From JAUJOE01 sp038252945 (GTDB lineage Bacteria; Actinomycetota; Actinomycetes; Propionibacteriales; Nocardioidaceae): a stretch of DNA of 64,000 bases. Each line of letters starts with the position of its first letter. Position 1 is the stretch's first letter. The stretch lies in contig JBBSHN010000002.1 of the NCBI GenBank assembly GCA_038252945.1, positions 57,771 through 121,770 of the forward strand, given 5' to 3'. Below, piece by piece: positions 23,918-35,184 of this stretch. The notes below the pieces were generated by a model. That model saw only the letters and a list, made by a program, of their open reading frames with translations, searched no databases and was not told the origin of the DNA. A program made the translations under genes and the position numbers.

Positions 23918-24889
23918 GTGCACCGCATTTCCCTCGCCGTCGACGTCGGGGCGAGCTTTCAGCAGGCGCTCAACAGCTTCTTCGGCTTTTTACCGAACCT
24001 CCTGGCGTTTCTCGTCATCCTTGTCGTCGGCTACATCGTGGCCAGGATCGTGAAGACCCTGGTCCTCAAGGGCCTGGAGAAGCTCGGCATCGACCGGCGG
24101 CTGCACGAGTCCGGTGCCAGCAAGTACGTCGACACGATCAGCCCGGGCGCGAGCCCGTCGAACGGCATTGCCACCGGGGTCTTCTGGCTGGTCTTCGCGT
24201 TCTTCTTCTTCTCCGCGGTTGGCGCCCTGCAGATCCCCGCGCTGACGACGTTCATGAACCAGGTGTTGGCCTACCTGCCGAACGTCATCGCCGCCATGGT
24301 GATCTTCGTCGTGGCGGCGCTGATTGCCGGCGCGGTGGCCGGGGGTATCACTCGAGTCATGGGGGACACCCCGACCGGAAAGATCGCCGCGACGGTGCTG
24401 CCGGCGCTCGTCATGGTGATCGCCCTGTTCATGATCCTGCAGCAGCTGCAGATTGCGGCGCAGATCGTCGAGATCGCCTTCGCCGCAACGATGGGGGCAC
24501 TGGCGCTCGGCCTGGCGCTCGCCTTCGGGCTCGGTGGCCGGCCGATCGCGCAGCAGATGCTCGAAGACGCCTACCGTGCCGGTCAGCAGCACAAGGACCA
24601 GATGAAGCAAGACATCCAGGAGGGCCGTCGGCGTGCGCAGGCCGAGATGGCCAATGCGCAGGCCCAGTCGCAGCAGCAGCCGCAGTGGCAGGCGCAGTAC
24701 CCGCCGCCGGCACACGCGCAGTACCCGCCGCCGGGGCAGGGTCAGTACCCACCACCGGAGCAGGGTCAGTACCCACCACCGGGGCAGGGTCAGTACCCAC
24801 CCGCGCCGGGTCAGCACGCAGGTGGTCAGACTTACGGCACACCACCGGCTAGTGGAGCGTCCACTCCCGAGTACGGCGAGCAGCAGTAG
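23918..24889 (+). CDS. CmpX-like small-conductance channel protein with QYPPPGQG tail
   Basis: 323 residues from GTG 23918 (AGGAGG at 23908-23913). An N-terminal conserved transmembrane-helix repeat (FGFLPNLLAFLVILVVGYIV and VLAYLPNVIAAMVIFVVAAL) is followed by further hydrophobic segments with LGLALAFGLGGRPIAQQML; this is the PF05552-type repeat of mechanosensitive-channel-like proteins. After a Gln/Ala-rich helix, the C-terminal ~75 residues are disordered and contain five near-identical QYPPP units. Function beyond a channel-like role is unknown. A longer frame from 23852 is disfavoured by the RBS position. Confidence 0.75.
   Translation: MHRISLAVDVGASFQQALNSFFGFLPNLLAFLVILVVGYIVARIVKTLVLKGLEKLGIDRRLHESGASKYVDTISPGASPSNGIATGVFWLVFAFFFFSAVGALQIPALTTFMNQVLAYLPNVIAAMVIFVVAALIAGAVAGGITRVMGDTPTGKIAATVLPALVMVIALFMILQQLQIAAQIVEIAFAATMGALALGLALAFGLGGRPIAQQMLEDAYRAGQQHKDQMKQDIQEGRRRAQAEMANAQAQSQQQPQWQAQYPPPAHAQYPPPGQGQYPPPEQGQYPPPGQGQYPPAPGQHAGGQTYGTPPASGASTPEYGEQQ
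24695..24811 (+). repeat. 24-bp tandem repeat encoding QYPPPGQG
   Basis: Units beginning CAGTACCC start at 24695, 24719, 24743, 24767 and 24791 (the last partial), each giving QYPPPG/EQG. The copies differ by few bases and so arose recently; the number may vary between strains. Confidence 0.9.
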
Positions 24890-24953
24890 CAGCCGAGAGC
24901 GATCCGGCTTTCCGGGTACCGTAAAGACCCGAAGGCCCAGATCAGGAGGCTGC

Positions 24954-26651
24954 ATGGAGGACGAGCAAGCCGCAAAGACAGGCAGCGCTCGCTGGAAACA
25001 ACGCTACGAGTCCTCGAAAGTACGTGACGCTGACTTCACGACCGTGTCGGGGCTGCCGGTCGATCCGGTCTACGGCCCACCCGTGGGCCTCGACGACCCG
25101 CGGTTCGCAAGAATCAGCTGGCCCGGGGAGTATCCGTTCACGCGAGGGCTCTATCCGACCGGATACCGGGGGCGCACCTGGACGATAAGGCAGTTCGCGG
25201 GCTTCGGTAACGCGCAGCAGACCAACGAGCGGTACAAGATGATCCTCCGCTCCGGTGGCGGCGGATTGTCGGTGGCTTTCGACATGCCGACTCTGATGGG
25301 GTGCGACAGCGATGATCCGCGCTCCCTCGGAGAGGTCGGCCACTGTGGCGTGGCGATCGACAGTGCAGTAGACGTGGATCACCTCTTCGAGGACATCCCG
25401 CTGCAGGACGTCACAACGTCGATGACGATCTCGGGGCCAGCCATCCCTGTGTTTTGCATGTACCTTGTCGCCGCCGAGCGGCAAGGAGCCGACATCGGCG
25501 CGCTCGACGGCACGCTGCAGACCGACATCTTCAAGGAGTACATCGCGCAGAAGGAGTGGTTGTTCCCGCCCGAGCCGCATCTGCGGCTCATCGGAGACTT
25601 GATGGAGTACTGCGCGCAAAACATTCCGGCGTACAAGCCGCTGAGCGTGTCCGGCTACCACATCCGCGAGGCCGGCTCTACGGCAGCGCAGGAGCTCGCA
25701 TTCACCTTGGCCGACGGTTTCGGATACGTCGAGCTAGGGCTGTCGCGGGGACTTGACGTCGACGTGTTCGCTCCAGGCCTCTCCTTCTTCTTCGACGCTC
25801 ACATCGACTTCTTCGAGGAGATCGCGAAATTCCGGGCCGCCCGCCGCATCTGGGCACGCTGGCTCCGGAACGCGTACGGCGCCAAGACTGAACGCGCGCA
25901 GTGGCTGCGATTCCACACCCAAACTGCCGGAGTTTCGCTCACCGCTCAACAGCCCTACAACAACGTGGTGCGAACGGCGGTGGAGGCGCTGGCTGCGGTA
26001 CTCGGAGGCACGAACTCGCTGCACACCAATGCTCTCGACGAGACTCTCGCCCTGCCGACCGAACCGGCAGCCGAGATCGCCCTGCGGACCCAACAGGTGC
26101 TCATGGAAGAGACCGGGGTGGTGAACGTTGCGGACCCCCTCGGCGGCTCTTGGTACGTCGAGGCTCTCACTGACAAGCTGGAGCAAGAGGCCGAGGCGAT
26201 TTTCGCGCGCATTCTCGAACTTGGTGGAGGCGAGTCGCGAAAGCATGAGATCGGACCTATGACTTCGGGAATTCTGCGAGGCATCGAAGACGGCTGGTTC
26301 ATGGCCGAAATCGCTGAAGCGGCGTTTGTCTATCAGGTCGCGCTCGAGAAGGGCGAGAAGAAGGTCGTCGGCGTGAACTGCCATGAGGGCTCGGTGACCG
26401 GAGAGCTCGAGATCCTGCGGGTGTCTCACGATGTGGAGACCGAGCAGGTCCACGAGCTTACCGAACGTCGAGGCGAACGTGACGCCGCTCTGGTCGACGC
26501 TGCTCTGAAGCGGTTGGCCGAGGTGGCGAAGAGCCAGGACAACCTGATCCCTGCGATGCTCGAGGCGGCCCGTCAGGAGGCCACGCTCGGCGAAATCTGC
26601 GACGTCTTGCGCAACGAGTGGGGCGACTACCGGGAGCCCGCTCGCTTCTAG
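24954..26651 (+). CDS. icmA: Isobutyryl-CoA mutase-type large subunit
   Basis: 565 residues comprising only the TIM-barrel catalytic subunit; the B12-binding domain is absent, so it needs a separate small subunit not seen in this window. Two substrate-pocket positions separate it from methylmalonyl-CoA mutase: Phe81 in RQFAGFGNAQQTNERYK (Tyr in methylmalonyl-CoA mutase) and Gln199 in YIAQKEWLFPP (Arg there), 37 residues before the catalytic His236 (SGYHIREAG). Both are the choices of isobutyryl-CoA mutase, which exchanges isobutyryl-CoA and n-butyryl-CoA. AGGAGG (24944-24949) supports ATG 24954. Probably linked to valine catabolism and butyryl-CoA supply. Confidence 0.85.
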   Translation: MEDEQAAKTGSARWKQRYESSKVRDADFTTVSGLPVDPVYGPPVGLDDPRFARISWPGEYPFTRGLYPTGYRGRTWTIRQFAGFGNAQQTNERYKMILRSGGGGLSVAFDMPTLMGCDSDDPRSLGEVGHCGVAIDSAVDVDHLFEDIPLQDVTTSMTISGPAIPVFCMYLVAAERQGADIGALDGTLQTDIFKEYIAQKEWLFPPEPHLRLIGDLMEYCAQNIPAYKPLSVSGYHIREAGSTAAQELAFTLADGFGYVELGLSRGLDVDVFAPGLSFFFDAHIDFFEEIAKFRAARRIWARWLRNAYGAKTERAQWLRFHTQTAGVSLTAQQPYNNVVRTAVEALAAVLGGTNSLHTNALDETLALPTEPAAEIALRTQQVLMEETGVVNVADPLGGSWYVEALTDKLEQEAEAIFARILELGGGESRKHEIGPMTSGILRGIEDGWFMAEIAEAAFVYQVALEKGEKKVVGVNCHEGSVTGELEILRVSHDVETEQVHELTERRGERDAALVDAALKRLAEVAKSQDNLIPAMLEAARQEATLGEICDVLRNEWGDYREPARF

Positions 26652-26673
26652 AGCCGCCTCCTAAGATGTCGCC

Positions 26674-27606
26674 ATGACCGCGCAGTTCTCCCGACCAGGC
26701 GCTATCGACTTGTCGGCACTGCGCCCGCCGACAGCCACCTCAGCGCCGGGTGCACCCGGCGGCACCGCGAGTGGTGCCTACGTGATCGACATCAGTGACG
26801 AGCAGACGCTGCGGTCGCAGGTCGTGGAGCGATCGCTGTCGGTCGTTGTCATGGTCAGCTTCTGGGCACCTTCATCACCGACGTCGATCCAGATCACTGC
26901 CACACTTGAGCGTCTCTCCGATGAGTTCGCCGGCCGCTTCGTGCTGGCGAAGATCGATGTGGAGGCGCAGGGCGCTCTTGCCCAAGCGCTAGGCATTCCG
27001 GGGCCTCCGTTGGTGGTGGCGGCGCTCCGCGGCCAGCTGGCGCCCTTGCTCCAAGAGGCTCTGCCCGAGCAGCAGATGCGCGAGCTCGTCCAGCAGGTAT
27101 TGGAAGCCGCCGCGGCCAGTGGCGTCACGGGGACCGCCGAGCCGTTCACGAGCTCACCGTCGGAACCTGCCGAGCCAGCCGAGCCAGCCGAGCCGCAACC
27201 TCGCCACGCCGCCGCCGAAGCTGCTCTGCTGGCCGGCAACGTCGACGCGGCTATCCAGGCCTACGAGTCCGCGCTTGCTGAGTCCCCAGGTGACCCCGAG
27301 GCAATCGCCGGGCTGACGCGAGCCCGCCTGCTGCAGCGTATTTCCACCGTCGACGAGGCTCGCGCACGCGCCGAGGCTGCGGAGCGACCGGGCGATGTAA
27401 ACGCCCAGATCGTGGTCGCCGATCTAGACCTGGTCAGCGGCTCCGTCGACGACGCGTTCAACCGCCTCGTCGACGTCGTACGACGAACCAGCGGAGACGA
27501 TCGCGACACGGCGCGGCAACACCTCATCGAGCTGTTCGCAGTCGTGGGTGACGACGATCCCCGCGTCTCGAAGGCCCGCCAAAAACTTGCCAGTGCCCTC
27601 TTCTGA
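26674..27606 (+). CDS. Thioredoxin-fold protein with TPR-like C-terminus (CnoX/YbbN-like)
   Basis: 310 residues. The N-terminal half has a thioredoxin fold (VVVMVSFWAPSSPTSIQITA, FVLAKIDVEAQGALAQALGI, PPLVVAALRGQLAPL), but the active-site CxxC is replaced by PSSP, so there is no redox centre. After an Ala/Pro/Glu linker, helical repeats follow (AAEAALLAGNVDAAIQAYE; DPEAIAGLTRARLL). The layout matches CnoX/YbbN co-chaperones, which hold chlorine-oxidised clients for DnaK and GroEL; loss of cysteines is frequent in actinobacterial members. The ATG is 22 bp after icmA, and the gene probably shares its transcript. Confidence 0.8.
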   Translation: MTAQFSRPGAIDLSALRPPTATSAPGAPGGTASGAYVIDISDEQTLRSQVVERSLSVVVMVSFWAPSSPTSIQITATLERLSDEFAGRFVLAKIDVEAQGALAQALGIPGPPLVVAALRGQLAPLLQEALPEQQMRELVQQVLEAAAASGVTGTAEPFTSSPSEPAEPAEPAEPQPRHAAAEAALLAGNVDAAIQAYESALAESPGDPEAIAGLTRARLLQRISTVDEARARAEAAERPGDVNAQIVVADLDLVSGSVDDAFNRLVDVVRRTSGDDRDTARQHLIELFAVVGDDDPRVSKARQKLASALF

Positions 27607-27626
27607 GAGGTGCGATCGGCTCAGCG

Positions 27627-28244
27627 ATGCGCAAGGTCATCGGCTGGCTGCTCATGACGGTAGGCGTAGTATCGCTGCTGCTCACGGGCGCCGTGGCTGC
27701 CATTTTCGGGCCGGACGACACCGTGCTGACCGGCCCTCACCAGCTGACGTCCGCTGGCTCGGCGATTGTGGCCGCCCCCTCCGCGCCTTCACTCTCCGGG
27801 CCGACGCTGGTGTTGACGGCGAGCACCAACCGCCCACGGGCAGAGCTGTTCATCGGAGTCGCGCACGACGTCGACGTGCGCAACTACCTGGCGCGGACGA
27901 CGTACACGCGGATCGAATCGGTGTCGTTGCCCTGGAGCGTTCAGGAAGCTCACATTCTCGCTGGGAGCACGCGACACGGAAGCCCTCTCGTAGACCCTGC
28001 GCAACGGCCGTGGTGGCTGAGCCGGAACACAAGCGCGGCGGGCACCGCTGACGTGAGCGCCAACGTTCCGCTGCCGGACTCCCCAATAGACGTCGTGCTC
28101 ATGGACCTCCGCCACCTACGCGGCTTCACCGTCGATGTGACCGTCGGGGTCGAGCAGCCAGGAATCTTCCTGGGGGCACTCGCAGGAGCGTTAGCTGGTG
28201 CCGGGCTGGTGTGTGCCGGATGGGTTCTGCGTCGGCAGCCTTAG
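27627..28244 (+). CDS. Predicted membrane protein, unrecognised family
   Basis: 205 residues: an N-terminal transmembrane helix (VIGWLLMTVGVVSLLLTGAV, about 4-25), an extracytoplasmic domain of ~145 residues containing RAELFIGVAHDVDVRNYLAR and PWSVQEAHILAG, and a C-terminal glycine/alanine-rich helix (FLGALAGALAGAGLVCAGWV) with a short basic end. The layout (one domain between two helices, inside in, inside out) resembles actinobacterial proteins of unknown function next to thioredoxin-like genes. The start at ATG 27627 lies 20 bp after the preceding gene, suggesting an operon. I cannot give a function. Confidence 0.6.
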   Translation: MRKVIGWLLMTVGVVSLLLTGAVAAIFGPDDTVLTGPHQLTSAGSAIVAAPSAPSLSGPTLVLTASTNRPRAELFIGVAHDVDVRNYLARTTYTRIESVSLPWSVQEAHILAGSTRHGSPLVDPAQRPWWLSRNTSAAGTADVSANVPLPDSPIDVVLMDLRHLRGFTVDVTVGVEQPGIFLGALAGALAGAGLVCAGWVLRRQP

Positions 28245-28254
28245 CGATCGTGCA

Positions 28255-30143
<1,889 letters not shown>

Positions 30144-30147
<4 letters not shown>

Positions 30148-31535
30148 CCGGAGTCCTGCGCGACCAGGCGCTCGAGCGCGCGCAAAGGCAGCGACACCCA
30201 GTGCGGGCGGTTCCGGGCCTCGTACACGACCTCGTACACCGTCTTGTCGATCTCGTACGCGCGAAGAAGAGTCGTGCGTGAGCTCGGATCGGTGCCGCCG
30301 CCGGCGGCATAGCCGCTCAAGAACGCCTGGCGGTTGCGGGCCGACCACTCGTCGCCGCGGTACCGGAGGTGGTCGGCGTATCCAAAGTGCAACAAGGTGA
30401 CGCCGGCGGCATAGTCGAACGAGCGGAGCATGCCCGCGACGTCGCGAAGCGGGGAGTCCGACGCAGAGCGTTCCTCGAGCGACTTGGCGGGCTCACCCTC
30501 GAAGTCGATGATCTTCCAGCCCTTCACGGTGCGCAGCGTCTGCCCGAGGTGGAGGTCGCCGTGAATCCGCTGGACCGTCACCTCATCCCGAAGACCCGCG
30601 AAGTCGTCGTACGCCGCATGCAGCGGCCCACTCAACTCGGTGAGCTCCGGCGCTACCTGCACCGCCGAAGTGAGCCGGGTGCGCATCGCCGCCGCCGCCT
30701 GCTGCCGGTCCGCCTCACTCATCGTCGACGTACCGAACGCTGCGGCGAGGTCACGGTGCACCTCCGCGGTTGCTATGCCGAGGCGCTCGGCTTCACTTGC
30801 GAAGTCTCCGCCGACTTCTTCGGGATGGAGGTCTTCCTCGACGAAGAGGTCCCGAACACTTGCCAGCGCAATGTCCCAGCCGTCGGTGGCAGTGCGCAGG
30901 AACGTCTGCAGCATGCCGAGGTGGCCGTGGACCTCCTGACCCTCCGGCGTGCGCCAACGACCACCCAGCCAGCCCAGCAACCGGGGCACGTGGTCGTCGC
31001 CCTGCTCGGTGAGCGCAGCCGTGATTGCGACGTCGGGGTTGGTGCCTGAATGGACCCGGCGAAACAGCTTGAGGACCGCTTCCTCGCCGTACGCGACCGA
31101 GGTGTTCGACTGCTCGACCGCCATCACACTGCCGACCGCCGACTCGTCGGGAAGGGTGGCGCTCGCGAGCACGTGGAAGTCGAGGTCTGGCTCCTGTCGG
31201 GAGTGCAGGAAACCTCGCAGCAAGGCGGATGTCGGCGCGGCGACGTAAAGGGCGTCGTACGCCACCACTGACCCCAGGCCCTCGACGTCGGCCCATCCGA
31301 TAAGCGCATGCCCAAGCTCGGGATCGGTGTCGGGCAGATAGGCAACCGGCACCTGGTAGGTCTCGCCGGCCCCGTCGTCGTAGCGCACCGCCACAAGCTC
31401 GATGCGGGCCGGTGGACCTTCGGTCAGCCACGAAAGGGCATGCACCGACTCGACCTGGAAGGCTCGGTCTTTTCCGGCGAACCACCGCTGCTCCCTCAGG
31501 TATGCGCGCAAGTGGTCGGCGTATCCACCGGTCAT
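30144..31535 (-). CDS. mak: Maltokinase (Mak/Pep2)
   Basis: 463 residues. It phosphorylates maltose with ATP to maltose-1-phosphate, the donor for GlgE. An N-terminal cap domain (YADHLRAYLREQRWFAGKDR) is followed by a kinase fold: GEEAVLKLFRR, the catalytic loop IHGDLHLGQTLRTV and the metal-binding IIDFEGEP. Maltokinases share this fold with aminoglycoside phosphotransferases. Start ATG 31535 overlaps the treS stop (ATGA); the stop overlaps the glgB start. The longer upstream frame lies antiparallel to treS and is not used. Confidence 0.92.
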
Positions 31536-33202
31536 GGCGCCCCCACCTGCTCGGGACGGGAGATCAAGAACCAGTAGAAACCGTGCCCCGACAAAGTGAG
31601 CAGGTAGGGGAGCTCGCCGATGGTGGGAAAGATGACGTGGCCCAGCAGCTCGACCGGCACGCCGCCCTGCCACCGTCGCAGGTCCAGCTCGACTGGCTGC
31701 GGGAACCGGGAGAGGTTGTTGACGCACAGCACGGTGTCGTCTCCGAAGTCCCGGCTGAAGGAGAACACGCTGGGGTTGCTGCCGCCGAGGTCGGTGAACG
31801 ACCCGAGCCCGAAGGCGGGATGCTGCTTCCTGGCGGCGATCATGCGGCGGGTCCAGTGCAGTAACGAGGAAGTGCTTTCGAGCTCGGCCTCGACATTGAC
31901 CGCCTGGTACCCGTAGACCGGGTCTTGCACAACCGGGAGGCTGAGCTTGCCCGGTGTGGCCGTGGAGAACCCGGCGTTGCGGTCGGGTGTCCACTGCATC
32001 GGTGTCCGCACTCCGTCGCGGTCACCGAGCCAGATGTTGTCTCCCATTCCGACCTCGTCGCCGTAGTACAACAACGGCGACCCGGGCAACGACAGCAGTA
32101 AGGCGGTGAAGAGCTGAATTTGATCGAGGTCGTTCTCCAGCAGAGGAGCCAGCCGCCGCCGTATCCCGATGTTGGCCTTCATGCGCGGATCCTTCGCGTA
32201 CTCCGACCACATGTAGTCGCGGTCATCATCGGTGACCATCTCCAGCGTCAGCTCGTCATGGTTGCGCAAGAAGATGCCCCACTGGCAGGTCTCCGGAATT
32301 GCGGGAGTCCGCTCGAGAATCTCCGAGATCGGGTAGCGGGACTCGCGCCGTACTGCCATGAAGATGCGCGGCATGACCGGGAAGTGAAAGCACATGTGGC
32401 ACTCGTCACCGCCGACGTCGAAGTTGCCGAAGTAGTCGACGACATCGGTCGGCCACTGATTGGCCTCCGCCAGCAGGACCCGGTCGGGGTACTCGGCGTC
32501 GATCGTGGTGCGCACCTTCCGTAGGAAGGCGTGCGTCTCGGGCAGATTCTCACCGTTCGTACCGTATCGCTCGTACAGGTACGGTACGGCGTCGAGCCGG
32601 AAGCCGTCGATGCCGAGGTCGAGCCAGAACCGGAGGGCATTCATGACCGCTTCGTGCACGGCGGGGTTGTCGAAGTTGAGATCCGGCTGGTGACTGTAGA
32701 AGCGATGCCAGAAGTATTGCTGCCGCACCGGGTCCCAGGTCCAGTTGGAGGGTTCCGTGTCGACGAAGATCACCCGTGCCTCGGTGTACTGGTCGTCGGT
32801 ATCTGACCAGACGTAGAAGTCGCCGTACGGACCCGTGGGGTCTCGTCGCGACTCCTGGAACCAGCGGTGCTGATCGCTGGTGTGGTTCATGACGAAGTCA
32901 ATGATCACCCGCAGCCCGCGGCGATGAGCTTCTTCGAGCACCTCCTGGAAGTCGGCGACGGTCCCGACCTCAGGAAGGATGCCTTCATAGTCGGCGACGT
33001 CGTATCCGCCGTCGCGCAGCGGGCTGGAGTAGAAGGGAGGAATCCAGAGGCAGTCGATGCCCAGCCACTCCAGGTAGTCAAGCTTCTCGCGCAGCCCTAG
33101 GAAGTCACCGACACCGTCGCCGTTGGAGTCTTTGAACGAGCGGACCAACACCTCATAGAAGACGGCTCGCTTGAACCACAGTGGGTCGCGCTCCAACGTC
33201 AT
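31532..33202 (-). CDS. treS: Trehalose synthase (maltose/trehalose interconversion)
   Basis: 556 residues, GH13 family. It interconverts trehalose and maltose intramolecularly. Typical TreS sequence: AVFYEVLVRSFKDSNGDGVG, YDVADYEGILPEVG, the nucleophile in DGFRLDAVPYLYE, the acid in VLLAEANQWP and the stabiliser in LRNHDELTLEM. Supplies maltose to the maltokinase of the same operon; in actinobacteria TreS can form a complex with Mak. Start ATG 33202 overlaps the glgE stop and its stop overlaps the mak start. Confidence 0.94.
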   Translation of the reverse strand: MTLERDPLWFKRAVFYEVLVRSFKDSNGDGVGDFLGLREKLDYLEWLGIDCLWIPPFYSSPLRDGGYDVADYEGILPEVGTVADFQEVLEEAHRRGLRVIIDFVMNHTSDQHRWFQESRRDPTGPYGDFYVWSDTDDQYTEARVIFVDTEPSNWTWDPVRQQYFWHRFYSHQPDLNFDNPAVHEAVMNALRFWLDLGIDGFRLDAVPYLYERYGTNGENLPETHAFLRKVRTTIDAEYPDRVLLAEANQWPTDVVDYFGNFDVGGDECHMCFHFPVMPRIFMAVRRESRYPISEILERTPAIPETCQWGIFLRNHDELTLEMVTDDDRDYMWSEYAKDPRMKANIGIRRRLAPLLENDLDQIQLFTALLLSLPGSPLLYYGDEVGMGDNIWLGDRDGVRTPMQWTPDRNAGFSTATPGKLSLPVVQDPVYGYQAVNVEAELESTSSLLHWTRRMIAARKQHPAFGLGSFTDLGGSNPSVFSFSRDFGDDTVLCVNNLSRFPQPVELDLRRWQGGVPVELLGHVIFPTIGELPYLLTLSGHGFYWFLISRPEQVGAP

Positions 33203-35184
33203 CGTCGCTGCACCGATACGACGTGCACGGGGTTGCGAGCAGGGTCAAGGCGGACGTAGCTGCGCTCGCCCCACCGCCACAGCGACCCGGTCAGCTCGTC
33301 GATGACGGTGAAGGTGTTACCCGGCTCGATGCCGAGCGCCGACAGGTCCAGGCGGATCAAGGTCTCCCGGGCTCGGTGCGGATCGAGGTTGGCTACCACG
33401 ATCACCGTGTCGTCTCCTGCGTCGGTGACGGCGCGCTTGCTGAAGCAGATCACCGCATCGTCCTCGGTGGCGTGCACGACGAGGTTGCGCAACCGCCGAA
33501 GGGCGACATGGCGGCGCCGTATGTCGTTGAGGGTGCGAAGGTACGGCGCCAGCGAGCGGCCGTCTCGCTCTGCTGTTTCCCAGTCCCGTGGCCGGAGTTG
33601 GTACTTCTCGGAGTCGAGGTACTCCTCTGAGCCGGGACCTACAGCGACGTGCTCATAGAGCTCGTAGCCTGAATACACGCCCCAAGTCGGACCGGCAGTA
33701 GCGGCGAGCGACGCCCGGATCGCGAACGCCGCAGGCCCGCCGTACTGGAGATACTCGGACAAGATATCTGGCGTGTTGACGAAGAGGTTGGGCCGCATGA
33801 CGTCGCTGGACTCGTGGGAGAGCTCGCTCAGGTACTTCTCCAGCTCCGCTTTGCCGTTGCGCCAGGTGAAGTAGGTATAGGACTGGTGGAAGCCCACCAT
33901 TCCCAGGGCTCGCATCACCGCAGGCCGCGTGAACGCTTCCGCCAGGAAGACGACGTCGGGATCTGTTCGGCGGATCTCCGCCAGCATCCACTCCCAGAAG
34001 CACAGCGGCTTGGTGTGCGGATTGTCGACGCGAAAGATCCGGACGCCGCAGGCCACCCAATGCCGCACGATGCGCAGGATCTCCGCTGACAGGCCTTCGA
34101 AGTCGTCGTCGAAGTGAAGGGGGTAGATGTCCTGATACTTCTTCGGCGGGTTCTCCGCATAGGCGACCGTGCCGTCAATACGCCGGGTGAACCATTCTGG
34201 GTGCTGCTCGACCCACGGGTGGTCAGGGGCGCACTGCAGCGCCAGGTCCAGCGCGACCTCGAGTCCTTGCTTGGTGGCGTTGGTGACGAAGGCCTTGAAG
34301 TCGTCGATCGTTCCGAGCTCGGGATGGACCGCGTCGTGGCCTCCTGCCGGCGAGCCGATGGCCCAGGGCGAGCCCGGGTCGCCGGGAGAAGGGGTCAGAG
34401 CATTGTTGCGCCCCTTGCGGTTGATCTCACCGATCGGGTGGACCGGCGGCAGGTACACCACGTCAAAGCCCATGTCCGCGATTGCAGACAGCCGCTCCTG
34501 TGCGGTCGCTAGCGTCCCCGATGTCCAGGCGCCCGAGCGCTTGTCGTACACCGCTCCCTCGGACCGGGGGAAGAACTCGTACCAGGAACCGACGAGCGCT
34601 CGTTCGCGGTCGATATACACCGGAAATCCACCCTCGAAAGACAGCAGGTCGCGCAGCGGCCACCGGTCGAAGACGGCCGTCACGGCGGGCGAGACGAGGG
34701 CAGCGTGCCGCTCACTCGTCGGGAGCGTCGGATCTCGAGCGGTGGCCGCGCCCGAACTCAGCAGGTCGTGAGCTTCGGCGCCGCTATGGGGGAGCTGCCT
34801 GGCTCCCCGGTCGAGGACTTCGGCACCTTCGAGGAGCGTGACCTCAACGTCGATGCCGGCCGGAATCTTGACGTCCGCGACGTGCCGCCACGTCGCAAAG
34901 GGGTCGGCCCAGGACTCGACGCGGAACGTGCAGGCACCTTGGCTTTCGGCTGTCACTTCAGCGACGTACCGGTCGGGGGAGAGCATCCCCCTGCGGCTCA
35001 TCCGCACCAGCGCCGCGTCGTGCCCGTCGACGTCGGTGAAGACGACACCTGCACCGATGGCATCGTTGCCCTCGCGGAAGACGGTGGCCTCGACCGTGAA
35101 CGCCTCGCCCACTACCGCCTTGACGGGATACCGGCCGTGCTCGACGACCGGCGTCACGTCGAGGATGGGGATGCGGGCGGTCAT
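33199..35184 (-). CDS. glgE: Maltosyltransferase (alpha-1,4-glucan:maltose-1-phosphate)
   Basis: 661 residues. It extends linear alpha-1,4-glucan by two glucose units from maltose-1-phosphate. An N-terminal beta domain (VVEHGRYPVKAVVGEAFTVE) and insert precede the GH13 barrel with DVVYLPPVHPIG, the nucleophile region GVRIFRVDNPHTKPLCFWEW and the acid in DVVFLAEAFTRP; PNLFVNTPDILSEYLQ is a GlgE hallmark. First gene of the four-gene operon; the stop overlaps treS. The ATG at 35184 was chosen because ARIPILDVTPV is the conserved N-terminus; the frame is open 24 codons further upstream. Confidence 0.94.
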   Translation of the reverse strand: MTARIPILDVTPVVEHGRYPVKAVVGEAFTVEATVFREGNDAIGAGVVFTDVDGHDAALVRMSRRGMLSPDRYVAEVTAESQGACTFRVESWADPFATWRHVADVKIPAGIDVEVTLLEGAEVLDRGARQLPHSGAEAHDLLSSGAATARDPTLPTSERHAALVSPAVTAVFDRWPLRDLLSFEGGFPVYIDRERALVGSWYEFFPRSEGAVYDKRSGAWTSGTLATAQERLSAIADMGFDVVYLPPVHPIGEINRKGRNNALTPSPGDPGSPWAIGSPAGGHDAVHPELGTIDDFKAFVTNATKQGLEVALDLALQCAPDHPWVEQHPEWFTRRIDGTVAYAENPPKKYQDIYPLHFDDDFEGLSAEILRIVRHWVACGVRIFRVDNPHTKPLCFWEWMLAEIRRTDPDVVFLAEAFTRPAVMRALGMVGFHQSYTYFTWRNGKAELEKYLSELSHESSDVMRPNLFVNTPDILSEYLQYGGPAAFAIRASLAATAGPTWGVYSGYELYEHVAVGPGSEEYLDSEKYQLRPRDWETAERDGRSLAPYLRTLNDIRRRHVALRRLRNLVVHATEDDAVICFSKRAVTDAGDDTVIVVANLDPHRARETLIRLDLSALGIEPGNTFTVIDELTGSLWRWGERSYVRLDPARNPVHVVSVQRR

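Noticed and set aside
24695..24811. Regular 24-bp repeats as a possible CRISPR array
   Set aside because: Units are contiguous without spacers and lie in frame in a coding tail.
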